Counted from the stretch's first letter, positions 1 to 8,497 are shown. The stretch is 21,396 bases of DNA from CAYZJD01 sp964478455 (GCA_964478455.1 CAYZJD010000028.1:1-21396); one strand, 5' to 3'. Notes: generated by a model from the sequence alone, not told the origin. A program made the numbers and translations.

Positions 1-1067
1 TTCTGTTCATCCACATCTGGAGGCTTCCGGTGTTTTTCGTGATGGCGGGCTTCTTTGCCGCCCTCTTGAACGAACGCCGGGGGACGGGCGGCTTCGCCCT
101 CAACCGCGCCAAGCGGGTCCTGGCGCCGTTTGTGCTCGGCCTGGCCGTGCTCTGGCCGCTGCTCCAGGGATTGCGGAGGTACACCAGGGTCTGGAACGAG
201 CCTGATGCTGTCTGGACAGCAGTCGCGTACGTGTTCAGAGGGACCTACTGGAAGTGGCTCGATCCCACTCACCTCTGGTTCCTGGAAGTTCTCTTGGTCC
301 TCTATGTGCTGGCTTTGGCATTCCTGCCGCTGGCGCGGCGAATAGACGAAACGTTCCTCAGCGGCTGGATCCACCGCGCCTTCCGGGCCGTGGTTGAGTC
401 GGCCTGGCGGCCCGTTGTCTTCGCCGTTCCGACTTTTGGAACGCTCTGCCTGATGAACCTCGGTGTGTTGGATACGCTGCACTCCTTCGCGCCCGCACCG
501 CGCGTCGTGCTGGCGTATGGCGTCTTCTTCGGCTTCGGCTGGCTGCTTTACGCGCATGCGGACCTTCTGCCGTCGTTCCAGAAGCACGCCTGGAAACAGG
601 TTGTCGCCGCCCTGCTCCTCGGTTGGGCGAACTTCTGGTTCCTCCTGCGGCACGTCCAAGCGAGGCCCGCGGTGGACGCGCTCGGTCTTTACGGAACGGC
701 GGCGACGGGCGCGCTCGCCGTCTGGCTCATGATCTTCGGCTGCACGGGCCTTTTCCTGCGCTATGTCGACAGGCCGATCCCCCGGATGCGGTACCTCTCC
801 GACTCCTCCTACTGGCTCTACCTTTTTCATCCGCCGGTAGTCTTCTGGTCACAGATCCTGGTGGCTGGCTTGGCCTGGCCCGCGTGGGGCAAAGCGGTCG
901 TGTCGCTTGCCATCTCGGTGCCGCTGCTCCTGGCCAGCTACCACTTTCTGGTGCGGCCCACCTGGATCGGCGCCCTTCTCAACGGCCGCCGCCACCCCCG
1001 CAAACCAGTGACAGGCTACGCAATCCCCGATTTACCGGCCACTCGCATCTGTCCTCAGCCGGAGTAG
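1..1067 (+). CDS. Acyltransferase family 3 membrane protein, OpgC/MdoC-like (5' end missing)
   Basis: This is a multi-pass membrane acyltransferase of the acyltransferase_3 family, which moves acyl groups (for example succinyl or acetyl) onto extracellular or periplasmic glycans. The reading frame is open from the first bases: codons from position 3 encode LFIHIWRLPVFFVMAGFF, which matches the conserved early 'H..R.P.FF..AGFF' segment of the family. The true start therefore lies upstream, and the GTG at 30 is not the start. Several hydrophobic helices follow. Near the C-terminus, SDSSYWLYLFHPPVVFW is the family's late signature and resembles the OpgC (glucan succinylation) branch. The gene ends at TAG 1065-1067, 64 bases before the next gene. 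The acyl donor and acceptor cannot be read from sequence. The family call is firm; the OpgC-like subtype is tentative. Confidence 0.85.
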   Translation, partial: LFIHIWRLPVFFVMAGFFAALLNERRGTGGFALNRAKRVLAPFVLGLAVLWPLLQGLRRYTRVWNEPDAVWTAVAYVFRGTYWKWLDPTHLWFLEVLLVLYVLALAFLPLARRIDETFLSGWIHRAFRAVVESAWRPVVFAVPTFGTLCLMNLGVLDTLHSFAPAPRVVLAYGVFFGFGWLLYAHADLLPSFQKHAWKQVVAALLLGWANFWFLLRHVQARPAVDALGLYGTAATGALAVWLMIFGCTGLFLRYVDRPIPRMRYLSDSSYWLYLFHPPVVFWSQILVAGLAWPAWGKAVVSLAISVPLLLASYHFLVRPTWIGALLNGRRHPRKPVTGYAIPDLPATRICPQPE

Positions 1068-1131
1068 CGCTCTCTGCCGCCTTCCTCCCGCGCCGGTTAT
1101 GAGATATTGAGATCCGGTGCGGGAGGCTGGC

Positions 1132-4100
1132 ATGCGGACCCTTGTAGCGGTTCTCCTTTTCGCGCTCTCGCTCGGCGCGGCCGCGGACGACGAACTCGAG
1201 CTTCTGCTCAATCCCAAGGCGATCCCCAAGTCGACGCCGGAATCGGCGGAACAACTGCGGCGGAACTTTGCCGACCCGCCGGCGGAATACCGCTCGATGC
1301 CGCTCTGGGTGTGGAACGATGAGCTTTCCTGGCCGCGGCTGAAGGAGCAACTCTCGCAGTTCAAGCAGCAGGGCATCGGCGGCGTCTTCGTCCATCCGCG
1401 TCCCGGCTTGATGACGGAATATCTGGGCGCCGACTGGTTCCGCCTGTGGAAGCTGTCGGCCGCCGACGGCAAGCGGCTCGGCCTGCTGGTCAACATTTAC
1501 GACGAGAACAGCTACCCGTCGGGCTTCGCTGGCGGCCACGTGCCCGCGCGAGCACCCGACACCGCCGTCCAGTTCGTACAAGGCGAACTGGACGTGCATC
1601 CCGACCGAATCCCCTGGGGCGCCGTCGAGACGGTCAGCGTTTTCGCCGTGGAGAAGAACGCCGCGGGCGCGATCGAGTCGGCCCGGCACGTGACGAGGCG
1701 CTCTGACATCGCTCCCGGCGAATCCGCCCTCGTCTTCCGCCTGCGCCGCGCCAGCGGCAATCCCTGGACCGCCGGCTTCCCCTACGTCGATCTCACCAAC
1801 CCGGAGACCGCGCGGCTGTTTCTCGAAACGACTTTCGAGCCGTACAAGCAGCATCTCGGCCCCGAGTTCGGCAAGACGGTTCGCTGGGTGTTCGACGACG
1901 AGCCGCTGCTGGCAAGCGGCGGCGCCTACGACTCCTCAGCGCTGGCTCTGCCGTTGAGCCGTTACACCCTCGCCGAGTTTCGCAAACGCTGCGGCTACGA
2001 TCTCGCCGAAAAGCTCGCCTCCCTGTATTGGGATGTCGGGGACTTCCGCCAAGTGCGGTTCGATTACTGGCAAACGCTCCACGACCTTTGGAAGGAGAAT
2101 TACTTCCGCCCCATCTTCCAGTGGTGCGACCGCAACAACCTTCAGTTCACCGGCCACTGGATGGAGCACGAGTGGCCTTACCCGTGGATCACGCCCGCCG
2201 ACGCCTCGCTTTACGCTTACGAGCACGTGCCCGGCATCGACATGCTCGAAGGCACGAACATCCGGCTGGAAGGCAAGGACGCGCACATGCTCTTCACCAT
2301 CAAGCAGGTGGCGAGCGTCGCCCGCCAACTTGGGCGGCGCGCCTTCTGCGAGGCGTACGGGGTCGCCGGTTGGGACAGCACCTTCGAGCATTACAAGCGC
2401 TTCGGCGACTGGCTCATGGTTCACGGCGTCAACTTCATGGACCAGCACCTCGCCTTCTCGACCGTGCGCGGCGCGCGCAAGCGGGACCACCCGCAGAGCT
2501 TCAGCGATGTATCGCCCTGGTGGCCTTACTACCGGCTTCATGGCGACCATCTCGGGCGCGTGAGCTACATGCTCAGCCGTGGCGAGGCGCGCAATCGCCT
2601 GCTCGTGCTTGTGCCCACCACCAGCGGCTTTCTCTGGGCCAGGCGCGGCGGTCCCACGCCGGAACTTGGGCACATGCGAGCGGACAACGCCGAGCTGAAC
2701 CAGTTCCTCGCCGACCGCCACGTCGATTTCGACCTCGGCGACGAGCACATCCTCGAATGGTTCGGCCAGCAGGAGGGTAGACAGCTCAAGCTCGGCCGCG
2801 CCGCCTACGATCTCATCGTCTGGCCGAAGAACCTCGTCAACGTTCGCAAGCAGACGATCCCGCGCCTGGAGAAATACCTGGCCGCCGGCGGCGAGACCCT
2901 CGCCCTGGCGCCTCCGGCTGCCTATGTTGACGGCCATCCCAGTGACGCCGTCGCGGCGCTCCGCGATCGCTTCCGCGCGCAATGGCACGATGTCGCCGGT
3001 CTCGAGAACCTGCTCGCCGAAGTCCGCAAGCGGCTCAAGCCGCGGGTCAACTTCGACCGCGAGCCCGCCTGCTGCGTGGGCGTCTCCGAGCGATTCCTGC
3101 CGGGCGGCGAGCGCGTGCTGTTCTTCGCTAACACCGGCCTCACGCCGGTGCGCGCCAAAGCCACGGTCGAGGCGGGCTCGGCGGAACTCTGGGACACAGT
3201 GACCGGCAAGATAACACCCGCCCCGCTCCCGCTCGACATCGACCTCGCCCCCGCTGGCTCGCAACTCTTCGTGGTAAAGCCCTCGGGCGCGACGCCGGCA
3301 GCGGCTCCGCCGGTCCGCTTCACACGACTCGAGCCACTCAACTGGAAGATCGCCGCCGATTCGCCGAACGTTCTCGTCCTCGACTACTGCGACTTCACGA
3401 CCGCTGGCATCGATCTCCGCGACGTCAACACCTGGCGCGCCAACTGGGTCCTGTGGCAGGCGCACGGCTTCGAGCGTCCTGCCTGGGACAACGCCGTCCA
3501 GTTCAAGACGCGCATCTTCGACCAGAATCGCTTCCCTCCAGATTCCGGATTCACCGCTACGTTTCGCTTCACGGTAGCGGACGCCGCGGCGATGCACGGG
3601 CTGGAACTGGCGCTCGAAGAGCCCGGTCTCTACCACATCACCCTGAACGGCCAGGAGGTTGACTTCCGCAACGCCGCTGCCTGGATGGACCCACACATTC
3701 GGACCGTCCCGGTGGAGAAGCTTGCCAAGCCCGGCGAGAACGTCATCCAGGTCACGGGCCGGCCGTTCGATGTGCGCATGGAACTCGAAAACGTGTACCT
3801 CCGCGGCAACTTCGCCGTCGTTCCCTCCAGCAAGGGATTCAAGGTCGCCGCGCCATCCAGGCTCGACTTCGGCTCCTGGGCGAAACAGGGGCGGCCCTTC
3901 GACGGCGGTTCCACTCTCTACGAAAGCGAAATCGAGGCGCCTGCCGGCGCCGGAATGTTGCGGGTAGAGTTGGGCAAGCTCGACGGCAGCGTCGCCGAGG
4001 TGCTGCTCGATGGGAAGCGCGCGGCGGTGCTCGGCTGGCCTCCCTACTCGGCCGAGTTCGCCGCCTCGTCTGGCAGGCACACCGTCGGCGTCCGCGTCGT

Positions 4101-4275
4101 CTCCACCCCGCGGAACGTCTTCGGCCCCTTTCACAACCGCATGAAGCTCCGCATGCGCGCCTGGCCCGCCGCCTGGGCCGACTTCCCCGAACATCAGCCG
4201 CCGGGCTCGCAGTATGATGTCCTCGATTACGGCCTCATGGCGCCGTTCGAAGTGAGCGCGGGCGAGCGGAAATGA
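1132..4275 (+). CDS. Secreted glycoside hydrolase, GH106 (alpha-L-rhamnosidase)-like
   Basis: The product is a large secreted glycosidase of 1047 aa. ATG 1132 is preferred over the in-frame GTG 1117 because GGGAGG (1121-1126) sits 5 nt before it and it gives a clean signal peptide (MRTLVAVLLFALSLGAAA). Residues ~40-430 form the catalytic barrel, with the GH106-type motifs MPLWVWNDEL, GIGGVFVHPRPGL and YDENSYPSGFAGG. Conserved acidic candidates are D255-D256-E257 (VFDDEP) and E407 (CEAYGVAGWD), followed by GVNFMDQHL and RGARKRDHPQSFS. Residues ~480-620 look like a GATase-like alpha/beta domain, and residues ~750-900 like a GH2-type galactose-binding beta-sandwich. Known GH106 enzymes release L-rhamnose from plant glycans such as rhamnogalacturonan. 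The L-rhamnose isomerase gene nearby (8498-9691) agrees with that substrate, but these bacterial paralogues are diverse, so the sugar is an inference. Confidence 0.82.
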   Translation: MRTLVAVLLFALSLGAAADDELELLLNPKAIPKSTPESAEQLRRNFADPPAEYRSMPLWVWNDELSWPRLKEQLSQFKQQGIGGVFVHPRPGLMTEYLGADWFRLWKLSAADGKRLGLLVNIYDENSYPSGFAGGHVPARAPDTAVQFVQGELDVHPDRIPWGAVETVSVFAVEKNAAGAIESARHVTRRSDIAPGESALVFRLRRASGNPWTAGFPYVDLTNPETARLFLETTFEPYKQHLGPEFGKTVRWVFDDEPLLASGGAYDSSALALPLSRYTLAEFRKRCGYDLAEKLASLYWDVGDFRQVRFDYWQTLHDLWKENYFRPIFQWCDRNNLQFTGHWMEHEWPYPWITPADASLYAYEHVPGIDMLEGTNIRLEGKDAHMLFTIKQVASVARQLGRRAFCEAYGVAGWDSTFEHYKRFGDWLMVHGVNFMDQHLAFSTVRGARKRDHPQSFSDVSPWWPYYRLHGDHLGRVSYMLSRGEARNRLLVLVPTTSGFLWARRGGPTPELGHMRADNAELNQFLADRHVDFDLGDEHILEWFGQQEGRQLKLGRAAYDLIVWPKNLVNVRKQTIPRLEKYLAAGGETLALAPPAAYVDGHPSDAVAALRDRFRAQWHDVAGLENLLAEVRKRLKPRVNFDREPACCVGVSERFLPGGERVLFFANTGLTPVRAKATVEAGSAELWDTVTGKITPAPLPLDIDLAPAGSQLFVVKPSGATPAAAPPVRFTRLEPLNWKIAADSPNVLVLDYCDFTTAGIDLRDVNTWRANWVLWQAHGFERPAWDNAVQFKTRIFDQNRFPPDSGFTATFRFTVADAAAMHGLELALEEPGLYHITLNGQEVDFRNAAAWMDPHIRTVPVEKLAKPGENVIQVTGRPFDVRMELENVYLRGNFAVVPSSKGFKVAAPSRLDFGSWAKQGRPFDGGSTLYESEIEAPAGAGMLRVELGKLDGSVAEVLLDGKRAAVLGWPPYSAEFAASSGRHTVGVRVVSTPRNVFGPFHNRMKLRMRAWPAAWADFPEHQPPGSQYDVLDYGLMAPFEVSAGERK

Positions 4276-5684
4276 GCAGCGGGCGCAGTCCTTCGGCCAA
4301 GGTCGGACTCTTTGGTATCGGCCTGGCTGCTTACTGGCCGCAGTTCCCCGGTCTCAAGGAGCGGCTCGAAGGCTACGTCGCCGGAATCGAATCGCGCCTC
4401 CGCGGCTTTGGCGCCGGCGTCGTTTCCGCCGGCCTCGTCGATACCCCCGAGCGCGCTCGCGAAACCGGCCAACTGTTCGCTCGCGAAGACGTTGACCTCA
4501 TCGTCTGCCACGTCGCCACCTACGCCACCTCCTCGCAGGTGCTGCCAGTGGTTCAGAAAGCCCGCGCCCCGGTTCTCGTCCTCAACCTCCAGCCGAGCGC
4601 CGCTCTCGACTACGAGCGCACCGACACCGGCGAGTGGCTGGCCAACTGCTCCCTCTGCTCGGCGCCCGAGATTTCTAACGCCTTTGTCCGCTCCTCGATC
4701 GACTTCCGCGTTGTCTCCGGCGTGCTCTTCGACGATGCGGGCGCCTGGCGCGAGATCGAGGAGTGGTGCCGCGCGGCCGCAGTGGCCCGCGCCGTCCGCG
4801 AAAGCCGTGTCGGTTTCCTCGGGCACACTTACCCGGGCATGCTCGACATGTATTCGGACTTCACGATGATGCACGCGCAGCTTGGCGCGCACATCGAAGT
4901 CCTCGAGATGTGCGACCTCGCCAAGCGCGTTGCGGCGGTCACGGACAGCGAAGTCGAGGACAAGCTGCGCATCGCCCGCGAGACCTTCGAGATAGCCGAG
5001 AGCGTGGAGGAAGACGACCTCCGCTGGGCCGCGCGCGTCGCCGCCGGCCTCGACCGCCTCGCCGCCGACTTCGCTCTCGACGGCCTCACTTACTACTACC
5101 GCGGCCTCGACGGCAATGAGTACGAGCGCCTCGGCGCCGCGATGATCCTCGGCAACTCACTGCTCACCGCCCGCGGCATCCCCGCCAGCGGCGAAGGCGA
5201 CCTCAAGACCTGCTTCGCCATGATGGCCATGGACCGCTTCGGCTGCGGCGGCTCCTACACCGAGTTCTACGCCATGGATTTCCGCGAGGGCTTTCTGCTC
5301 ATGGGCCACGACGGGCCCGGCCACATCGCTATCAGCGACCGCAAGCCGGTGCTGCGCGGCCTCGGCCTTTACCACGGCAAGCGCGGCCGCGGCGTCTCGG
5401 TCGAGTTCAGCGTCAAGACCGGACCCGTGACCATCCTCGGACTGACCCAGACCGCGGACGGGCGATTGAAAATGATCGCCGCCGAGGGCGAGTCCCTCTC
5501 GGGGCCGGTTCTCCGCATCGGCAACACTAACTCTCGCCTCCGCTTCGGCCTTTCGCCGGCCGAGTTCGCCAACCGCTGGTGCGCCGAAGGCCCCACCCAC
5601 CACTGCGCCCTCGGCGTCGGCCACGTTCTCGGCCGCATCGCCAAGCTCGCCGCCTTGCTGAAGCTGCCTCTGGCGACGATATAG
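4272..5684 (+). CDS. L-arabinose/L-fucose isomerase-family sugar isomerase
   Basis: A cytoplasmic ketol-isomerase fold protein of 470 aa without a signal peptide. The N-terminal half has the two Rossmann-like lobes of the arabinose/fucose isomerase superfamily (KVGLFGIGLAAYWPQFPG at 10-27; DLIVCHVATYATSSQVLPV at 75-93). The C-terminal part carries candidate Mn2+ ligands in the expected order: E308 in SGEGDLKT, E331/D336/E339 in EFYAMDFREG, H346/H351 in GHDGPGH, and H443/H444/H451 near the C-terminus. The start ATG overlaps the TGA of the hydrolase gene (ATGA, 4272-4275), so translation is probably coupled. The preferred sugar cannot be told from sequence. It could act on L-arabinose, L-fucose or another aldose freed by the upstream hydrolase. 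The family is sure, the exact function is not. Confidence 0.85.
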   Translation: MSSGRSPSAKVGLFGIGLAAYWPQFPGLKERLEGYVAGIESRLRGFGAGVVSAGLVDTPERARETGQLFAREDVDLIVCHVATYATSSQVLPVVQKARAPVLVLNLQPSAALDYERTDTGEWLANCSLCSAPEISNAFVRSSIDFRVVSGVLFDDAGAWREIEEWCRAAAVARAVRESRVGFLGHTYPGMLDMYSDFTMMHAQLGAHIEVLEMCDLAKRVAAVTDSEVEDKLRIARETFEIAESVEEDDLRWAARVAAGLDRLAADFALDGLTYYYRGLDGNEYERLGAAMILGNSLLTARGIPASGEGDLKTCFAMMAMDRFGCGGSYTEFYAMDFREGFLLMGHDGPGHIAISDRKPVLRGLGLYHGKRGRGVSVEFSVKTGPVTILGLTQTADGRLKMIAAEGESLSGPVLRIGNTNSRLRFGLSPAEFANRWCAEGPTHHCALGVGHVLGRIAKLAALLKLPLATI

Positions 5685-5687
5685 AAT

Positions 5688-5711
5688 CGGGGACAGCCCG
5701 CATGTTCCCCG
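5688..5711 (+). other. Weak hairpin between the sugar isomerase and TIM-barrel genes
   Basis: CGGGGA (5688-5693) pairs with TCCCCG (5706-5711), and CA/TG may extend the stem past one bulged base. It lies 3 nt after the isomerase stop and is followed only by CTCTTTC, so it is not a convincing intrinsic terminator. It could be a partial terminator or an mRNA-stability element in the 70-nt gap. Low confidence in any function. Confidence 0.3.
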
Positions 5712-5754
5712 CTCTTTCACAGCATGTCATCAGCGTTCTGGCTTTGATGCTCCC

Positions 5755-6621
5755 ATGATCGAAATCGGCTTTCACACCGACGCCTTCAACAGCAGCTACT
5801 GGAACTTCGAGCAGTGCCTCCAGTGGGCGCACAGGAACGGTCTCCGCTACATCGAGTGCGGCGCCATCGACGGCGTGAGCTGGATCCACGGCCTCGGCTA
5901 CCAGCCCCACATCGCGCTCTGGGAGGACCCGGTCCTGCTGCGGAAGAAGATGGATCGCTACGGCATCCAGTTTTCACAGATCGACGCCGCCTTCCCGATG
6001 TCGTTGCCCGAGGGCGCCACCCTCGGCGTGGAGTACATCCTGCACACGATCCGGTGGGCGAAACATGCGGGCTGTCCCCAGGTTGATACCACCGACGATC
6101 GCCACAGGCCGGCGGGAATGACCGAGCGGGAGGCGCTCGACCACATGCGGCGGCTCTACCGGCGGATTCTGCCCGTCGCCGAGGCCTACGAGATCGTCAT
6201 CAATATCGAGCCGCACGGCTACTTCACCACCAAGCCCGATTTCATGGCCGAGATGCTGGCCTTCGCCGACTCCCCCTTTCTGCGAATGAACATGGACACC
6301 GGCAACACCTTCATCGCCGGCCAGGATCCGGTCGCCTTCCTCGAGCGCTTCAAGCACAAGGTCAGCCACGTCCACATCAAGGACGTGAGCGAGAGCCTGG
6401 CCGCGGCCGCTCGCGGCGAGCTCACTGGCATCGCCGTCAGTCATTGCGCCATCGGCGACGGCGTTAACGCGGACAATATCCGCAAGTGCCTCGGCATTCT
6501 CATCGAGGCTGGCTACGACGGTGTGCTCAGCATGGAGTGCGAAGGCCAGGGCGGCCCGATGATCGAGCGCAGCCTGGCCTGGCTCAAAGAACTCCTCCAG
6601 GAAGTATCCAAGAAAGGTTGA
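5755..6621 (+). CDS. Sugar phosphate isomerase/epimerase-family TIM-barrel protein (AP_endonuc_2)
   Basis: A 288-aa protein of the xylose-isomerase-like TIM-barrel superfamily, which contains sugar epimerases, isomerases and, in newer work, glycoside-cleaving lyases acting on 3-keto sugars. The metal ligands expected in this fold are visible at the ends of late strands: E152 (INIEPHG), D181 (MNMDTGN), H205/H207 (HVHIKD) and E261 (SMECEG). There is no signal peptide, so it should be cytoplasmic. ATG 5755 has no clear Shine-Dalgarno sequence, but the protein begins at the first beta-strand (MIEIGFHTDAF), so no longer N-terminus is needed. It ends 4 nt before the next gene and is very likely co-transcribed with it. 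Pairing with a Gfo/Idh/MocA oxidoreductase is common in sugar catabolic clusters. The substrate is unknown. Confidence 0.85.
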   Translation: MIEIGFHTDAFNSSYWNFEQCLQWAHRNGLRYIECGAIDGVSWIHGLGYQPHIALWEDPVLLRKKMDRYGIQFSQIDAAFPMSLPEGATLGVEYILHTIRWAKHAGCPQVDTTDDRHRPAGMTEREALDHMRRLYRRILPVAEAYEIVINIEPHGYFTTKPDFMAEMLAFADSPFLRMNMDTGNTFIAGQDPVAFLERFKHKVSHVHIKDVSESLAAAARGELTGIAVSHCAIGDGVNADNIRKCLGILIEAGYDGVLSMECEGQGGPMIERSLAWLKELLQEVSKKG

Positions 6622-6625
6622 TCAC

Positions 6626-7810
6626 ATGGACTCTAACGTAAGCAGGCGCAGTTTCATGATGGGCGCGGCTACGGCCGCCTCGGCGCTCCGGGTCGCCGGC
6701 GCCAACGACCGGATTCGCCTCGGCGTCATCGGCTGCGGCGGGCGCGGCATGCATCTCGTGAATATGGCGAACGTCGCCGGCGGCGTCGAGTGGGTCGCTG
6801 TCTGCGACGCCTGGGACGTTCGCCGCGACAAGGCGGCGGAGGCCATCGGCAAGCCGGTCGAAAAGTATGCCGACTACCGGAAGCTGCTCGAGCGCAAAGA
6901 CGTGGACGGCGTCATCATCGCTACGCTCGATCACCTGCACGCGCCGATGTCGATCGACGCCTGCCGCGCGGGCAAGGACGTCTTCGTCGAGAAGCCGATG
7001 ACCTCGTTGCCGATGCAAGGCGTCGAACTCGTGCGCGTGGTCCGGGAAACGAAGCGCATTCTCCAGGTCGGTGTGCAGCAGCGGAGCATCGCCCATTTCA
7101 TCGAGGCCAAGAAGAAGTACTTCGACAGCGGGCTCATGGGCAAGGTGGGTCTCGTCCGCACCATTTGGAATTTCAACCGCGGCTATCTGTCGCCCGTTCC
7201 GCCAGGCATGGAGCAAAAGCCACCGGGGCTCGATTGGGACGCCGTCCTCGGCTGGCTCCCTAAGATCCCGTGGGACCCCAAGCGCTACTTCAATCGCTTC
7301 GCCTACTGGGATTTCGCCACCGGCGGCCAGACCGGCGGCCTCTTCGTCCACCTCGTGGACGTCGTGCACTGGTACTTGAATCTTCAGAAGCCCGTCTCCG
7401 CCGTCGCCCTCGGCGGCATCTACAAGTACGATGATGGCCGCGACACGCCGGATGTCATCAACCTCGTCGTCGATTACCCCGAGAAAGTGAACGTCACCTT
7501 CGAGGCCACGCTCCTCGACGCCAAAGAGGAAGCCGACATCATCTTCATGGGCACCGGCGGCCGCCTCACCATCTTCCGTTACGGCTACCGTTACATCCCC
7601 GCGCAGGAAAACAAGGAGGTGGGCGAAATCGCCGTCGGCGGAACCTCCGAGCCGCCCCACATGGCCAACTGGCTCCAGTGCATGCGCACCCGCAAGGAAC
7701 CGAACGCCAACGTCGTCGACGGCCACTACTCCGCCATGGCCTGCCACATTGGCAACATCGCCTACAAGCAGCAGAGCCGCGTCGTTTGGAACAAGGAGTG
7801 GGATGTGTGA
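6626..7810 (+). CDS. Tat-signal Gfo/Idh/MocA family NAD(P)-dependent oxidoreductase
   Basis: This 394-aa dehydrogenase has a twin-arginine signal (SRRSFMMG, residues 6-13) before a Rossmann fold with GVIGCGGRG (33-41). The family signature EKP is at 122-124, where the Lys is normally catalytic. The second domain has GGLFVHLVDVVHW, which corresponds to the conserved Asp/His region of the active site. Family members oxidise or reduce sugar and inositol hydroxyls, often at C3. Tat-exported relatives, such as glucose-fructose oxidoreductase, carry their cofactor tightly bound. An AAAGG run at the end of the preceding gene serves as the RBS, and only 4 nt separate the two genes. It ends 15 nt from the convergent vapC. 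It is probably the last gene of the operon that begins at 1132. The substrate is not known. Confidence 0.9.
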   Translation: MDSNVSRRSFMMGAATAASALRVAGANDRIRLGVIGCGGRGMHLVNMANVAGGVEWVAVCDAWDVRRDKAAEAIGKPVEKYADYRKLLERKDVDGVIIATLDHLHAPMSIDACRAGKDVFVEKPMTSLPMQGVELVRVVRETKRILQVGVQQRSIAHFIEAKKKYFDSGLMGKVGLVRTIWNFNRGYLSPVPPGMEQKPPGLDWDAVLGWLPKIPWDPKRYFNRFAYWDFATGGQTGGLFVHLVDVVHWYLNLQKPVSAVALGGIYKYDDGRDTPDVINLVVDYPEKVNVTFEATLLDAKEEADIIFMGTGGRLTIFRYGYRYIPAQENKEVGEIAVGGTSEPPHMANWLQCMRTRKEPNANVVDGHYSAMACHIGNIAYKQQSRVVWNKEWDV

Positions 7811-7825
7811 GGTGGCCGCCGGGCC

Positions 7826-8212
7826 TTACCAGATCACTTCCACATCGTAGGCGGCGAACGCCGGGTCTGCGCTGAGGATCGGCAGACCCTCCGACTGCGC
7901 CTGCGCCACCAGCATCCGGTCGAACGGATCGCGGTGGTGGAGCGGGAGGCTGCCTGCCAACAAGGCGTGGCTCATGAGCACTGGGAGGCTTACCATGCCG
8001 TACCTGCCAACGCGGTCCATGACGAACCGGGCTGGTTCCTCAGGCAGTTGGATCTTGCCTAGTTGGAACTTGATGGCCAGTTCCCACCCGCTCACCGCGC
8101 TGAAGTAAACCGTGTTAGCGCTGTCTTCGACGATCGAATGCGTCCGTGCCGAGACTCGTGGGTCGCCCGCGCCCCACCAGACGAACACGTGAGTGTCGAC
8201 GAGCACCCTCAT
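7826..8212 (-). CDS. vapC: VapC-type PIN-domain toxin (ribonuclease)
   Basis: A 128-aa PIN-domain protein, the endoribonuclease half of a type II toxin-antitoxin pair. Its metal-binding acidic residues are in the normal order: D6 (VLVDTHVFVWW), E44 (SGWELAIK), D95/D98 (HHRDPFDRML) and D116 (SADPAF). LHHRDPFDR and WELAIK place it in the VapC group that partners Phd/YefM-like antitoxins. The start ATG overlaps the antitoxin stop in ATGA (8209-8212 read on the - strand), the usual coupled arrangement. The gene is intact, with all catalytic residues present. It lies between the sugar operon and rhaI. The RNA target cannot be predicted. Confidence 0.93.
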   Translation of the reverse strand: MRVLVDTHVFVWWGAGDPRVSARTHSIVEDSANTVYFSAVSGWELAIKFQLGKIQLPEEPARFVMDRVGRYGMVSLPVLMSHALLAGSLPLHHRDPFDRMLVAQAQSEGLPILSADPAFAAYDVEVIW

Positions 8213-8445
8213 TTGTAGAACTGGTCGATGATCTCATCCGGCAGAGGAGCATCGAAGTCCGGGGAGATCCAGATCTTGCCCTTGTCCAAACCCGGTACCC
8301 GCTTCTTCAAGACTCCTTCAACGGGCACCAACCGCGCCACCGGCTTGCCGGCGCGTGCGATCACCACCTCTTCACCTGCTTCGACCCACACCAGGAGCTT
8401 AGAGAAGTGGGTCTTGGCTTCGTGGATATTCACTGTCTTGCCCAT
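8209..8445 (-). CDS. vapB: VapB antitoxin, Phd/YefM family
   Basis: A 78-aa antitoxin that binds its own promoter through the N-terminal Phd/YefM fold (TVNIHEAKTHFSKLL, then AGEEVVIARAGKPVARLVP) and neutralises VapC through its C-terminal tail. An in-frame ATG at 8454 would add three residues, but that codon overlaps the TATAAT box of the inferred promoter (8453-8458). Transcription from that promoter would begin at about 8446-8445, directly on the second ATG. I therefore choose 8445, which also matches the usual family N-terminus (M-x-x-TVNIHEAK). This implies a leaderless mRNA. The stop codon overlaps the vapC start. Confidence 0.9.
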   Translation of the reverse strand: MGKTVNIHEAKTHFSKLLVWVEAGEEVVIARAGKPVARLVPVEGVLKKRVPGLDKGKIWISPDFDAPLPDEIIDQFYK

Positions 8446-8452
8446 CACGGTC

Positions 8453-8481
8453 ATTATAGACTAAGTCCAGGACTAAGTCAA
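8453..8481 (-). promoter_or_regulatory. vapBC promoter with two tandem operator repeats
   Basis: Read on the - strand: TTGACT (8481-8476), a spacer of exactly 17 nt, then TATAAT (8458-8453), which is close to the sigma-70 consensus. The spacer region holds two identical 9-mers, GACTTAGTC, at 8479-8471 and 8467-8459, separated by 3 bp (12-bp period). Each is a near-palindrome, GACT-T-AGTC. An antitoxin or VapBC complex bound there would cover both promoter boxes. The repeats and boxes are seen directly; operator function is inferred from how Phd/VapB systems autoregulate. Confidence 0.8.
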
Positions 8482-8497
8482 GTGCGCCCAATTCCGC

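Noticed and set aside
1936..4194. A 752-codon open frame antisense to the GH106-like gene
   Set aside because: The composition is typical of a GC-rich shadow, with no recognisable domain, and the + strand protein is clearly real.
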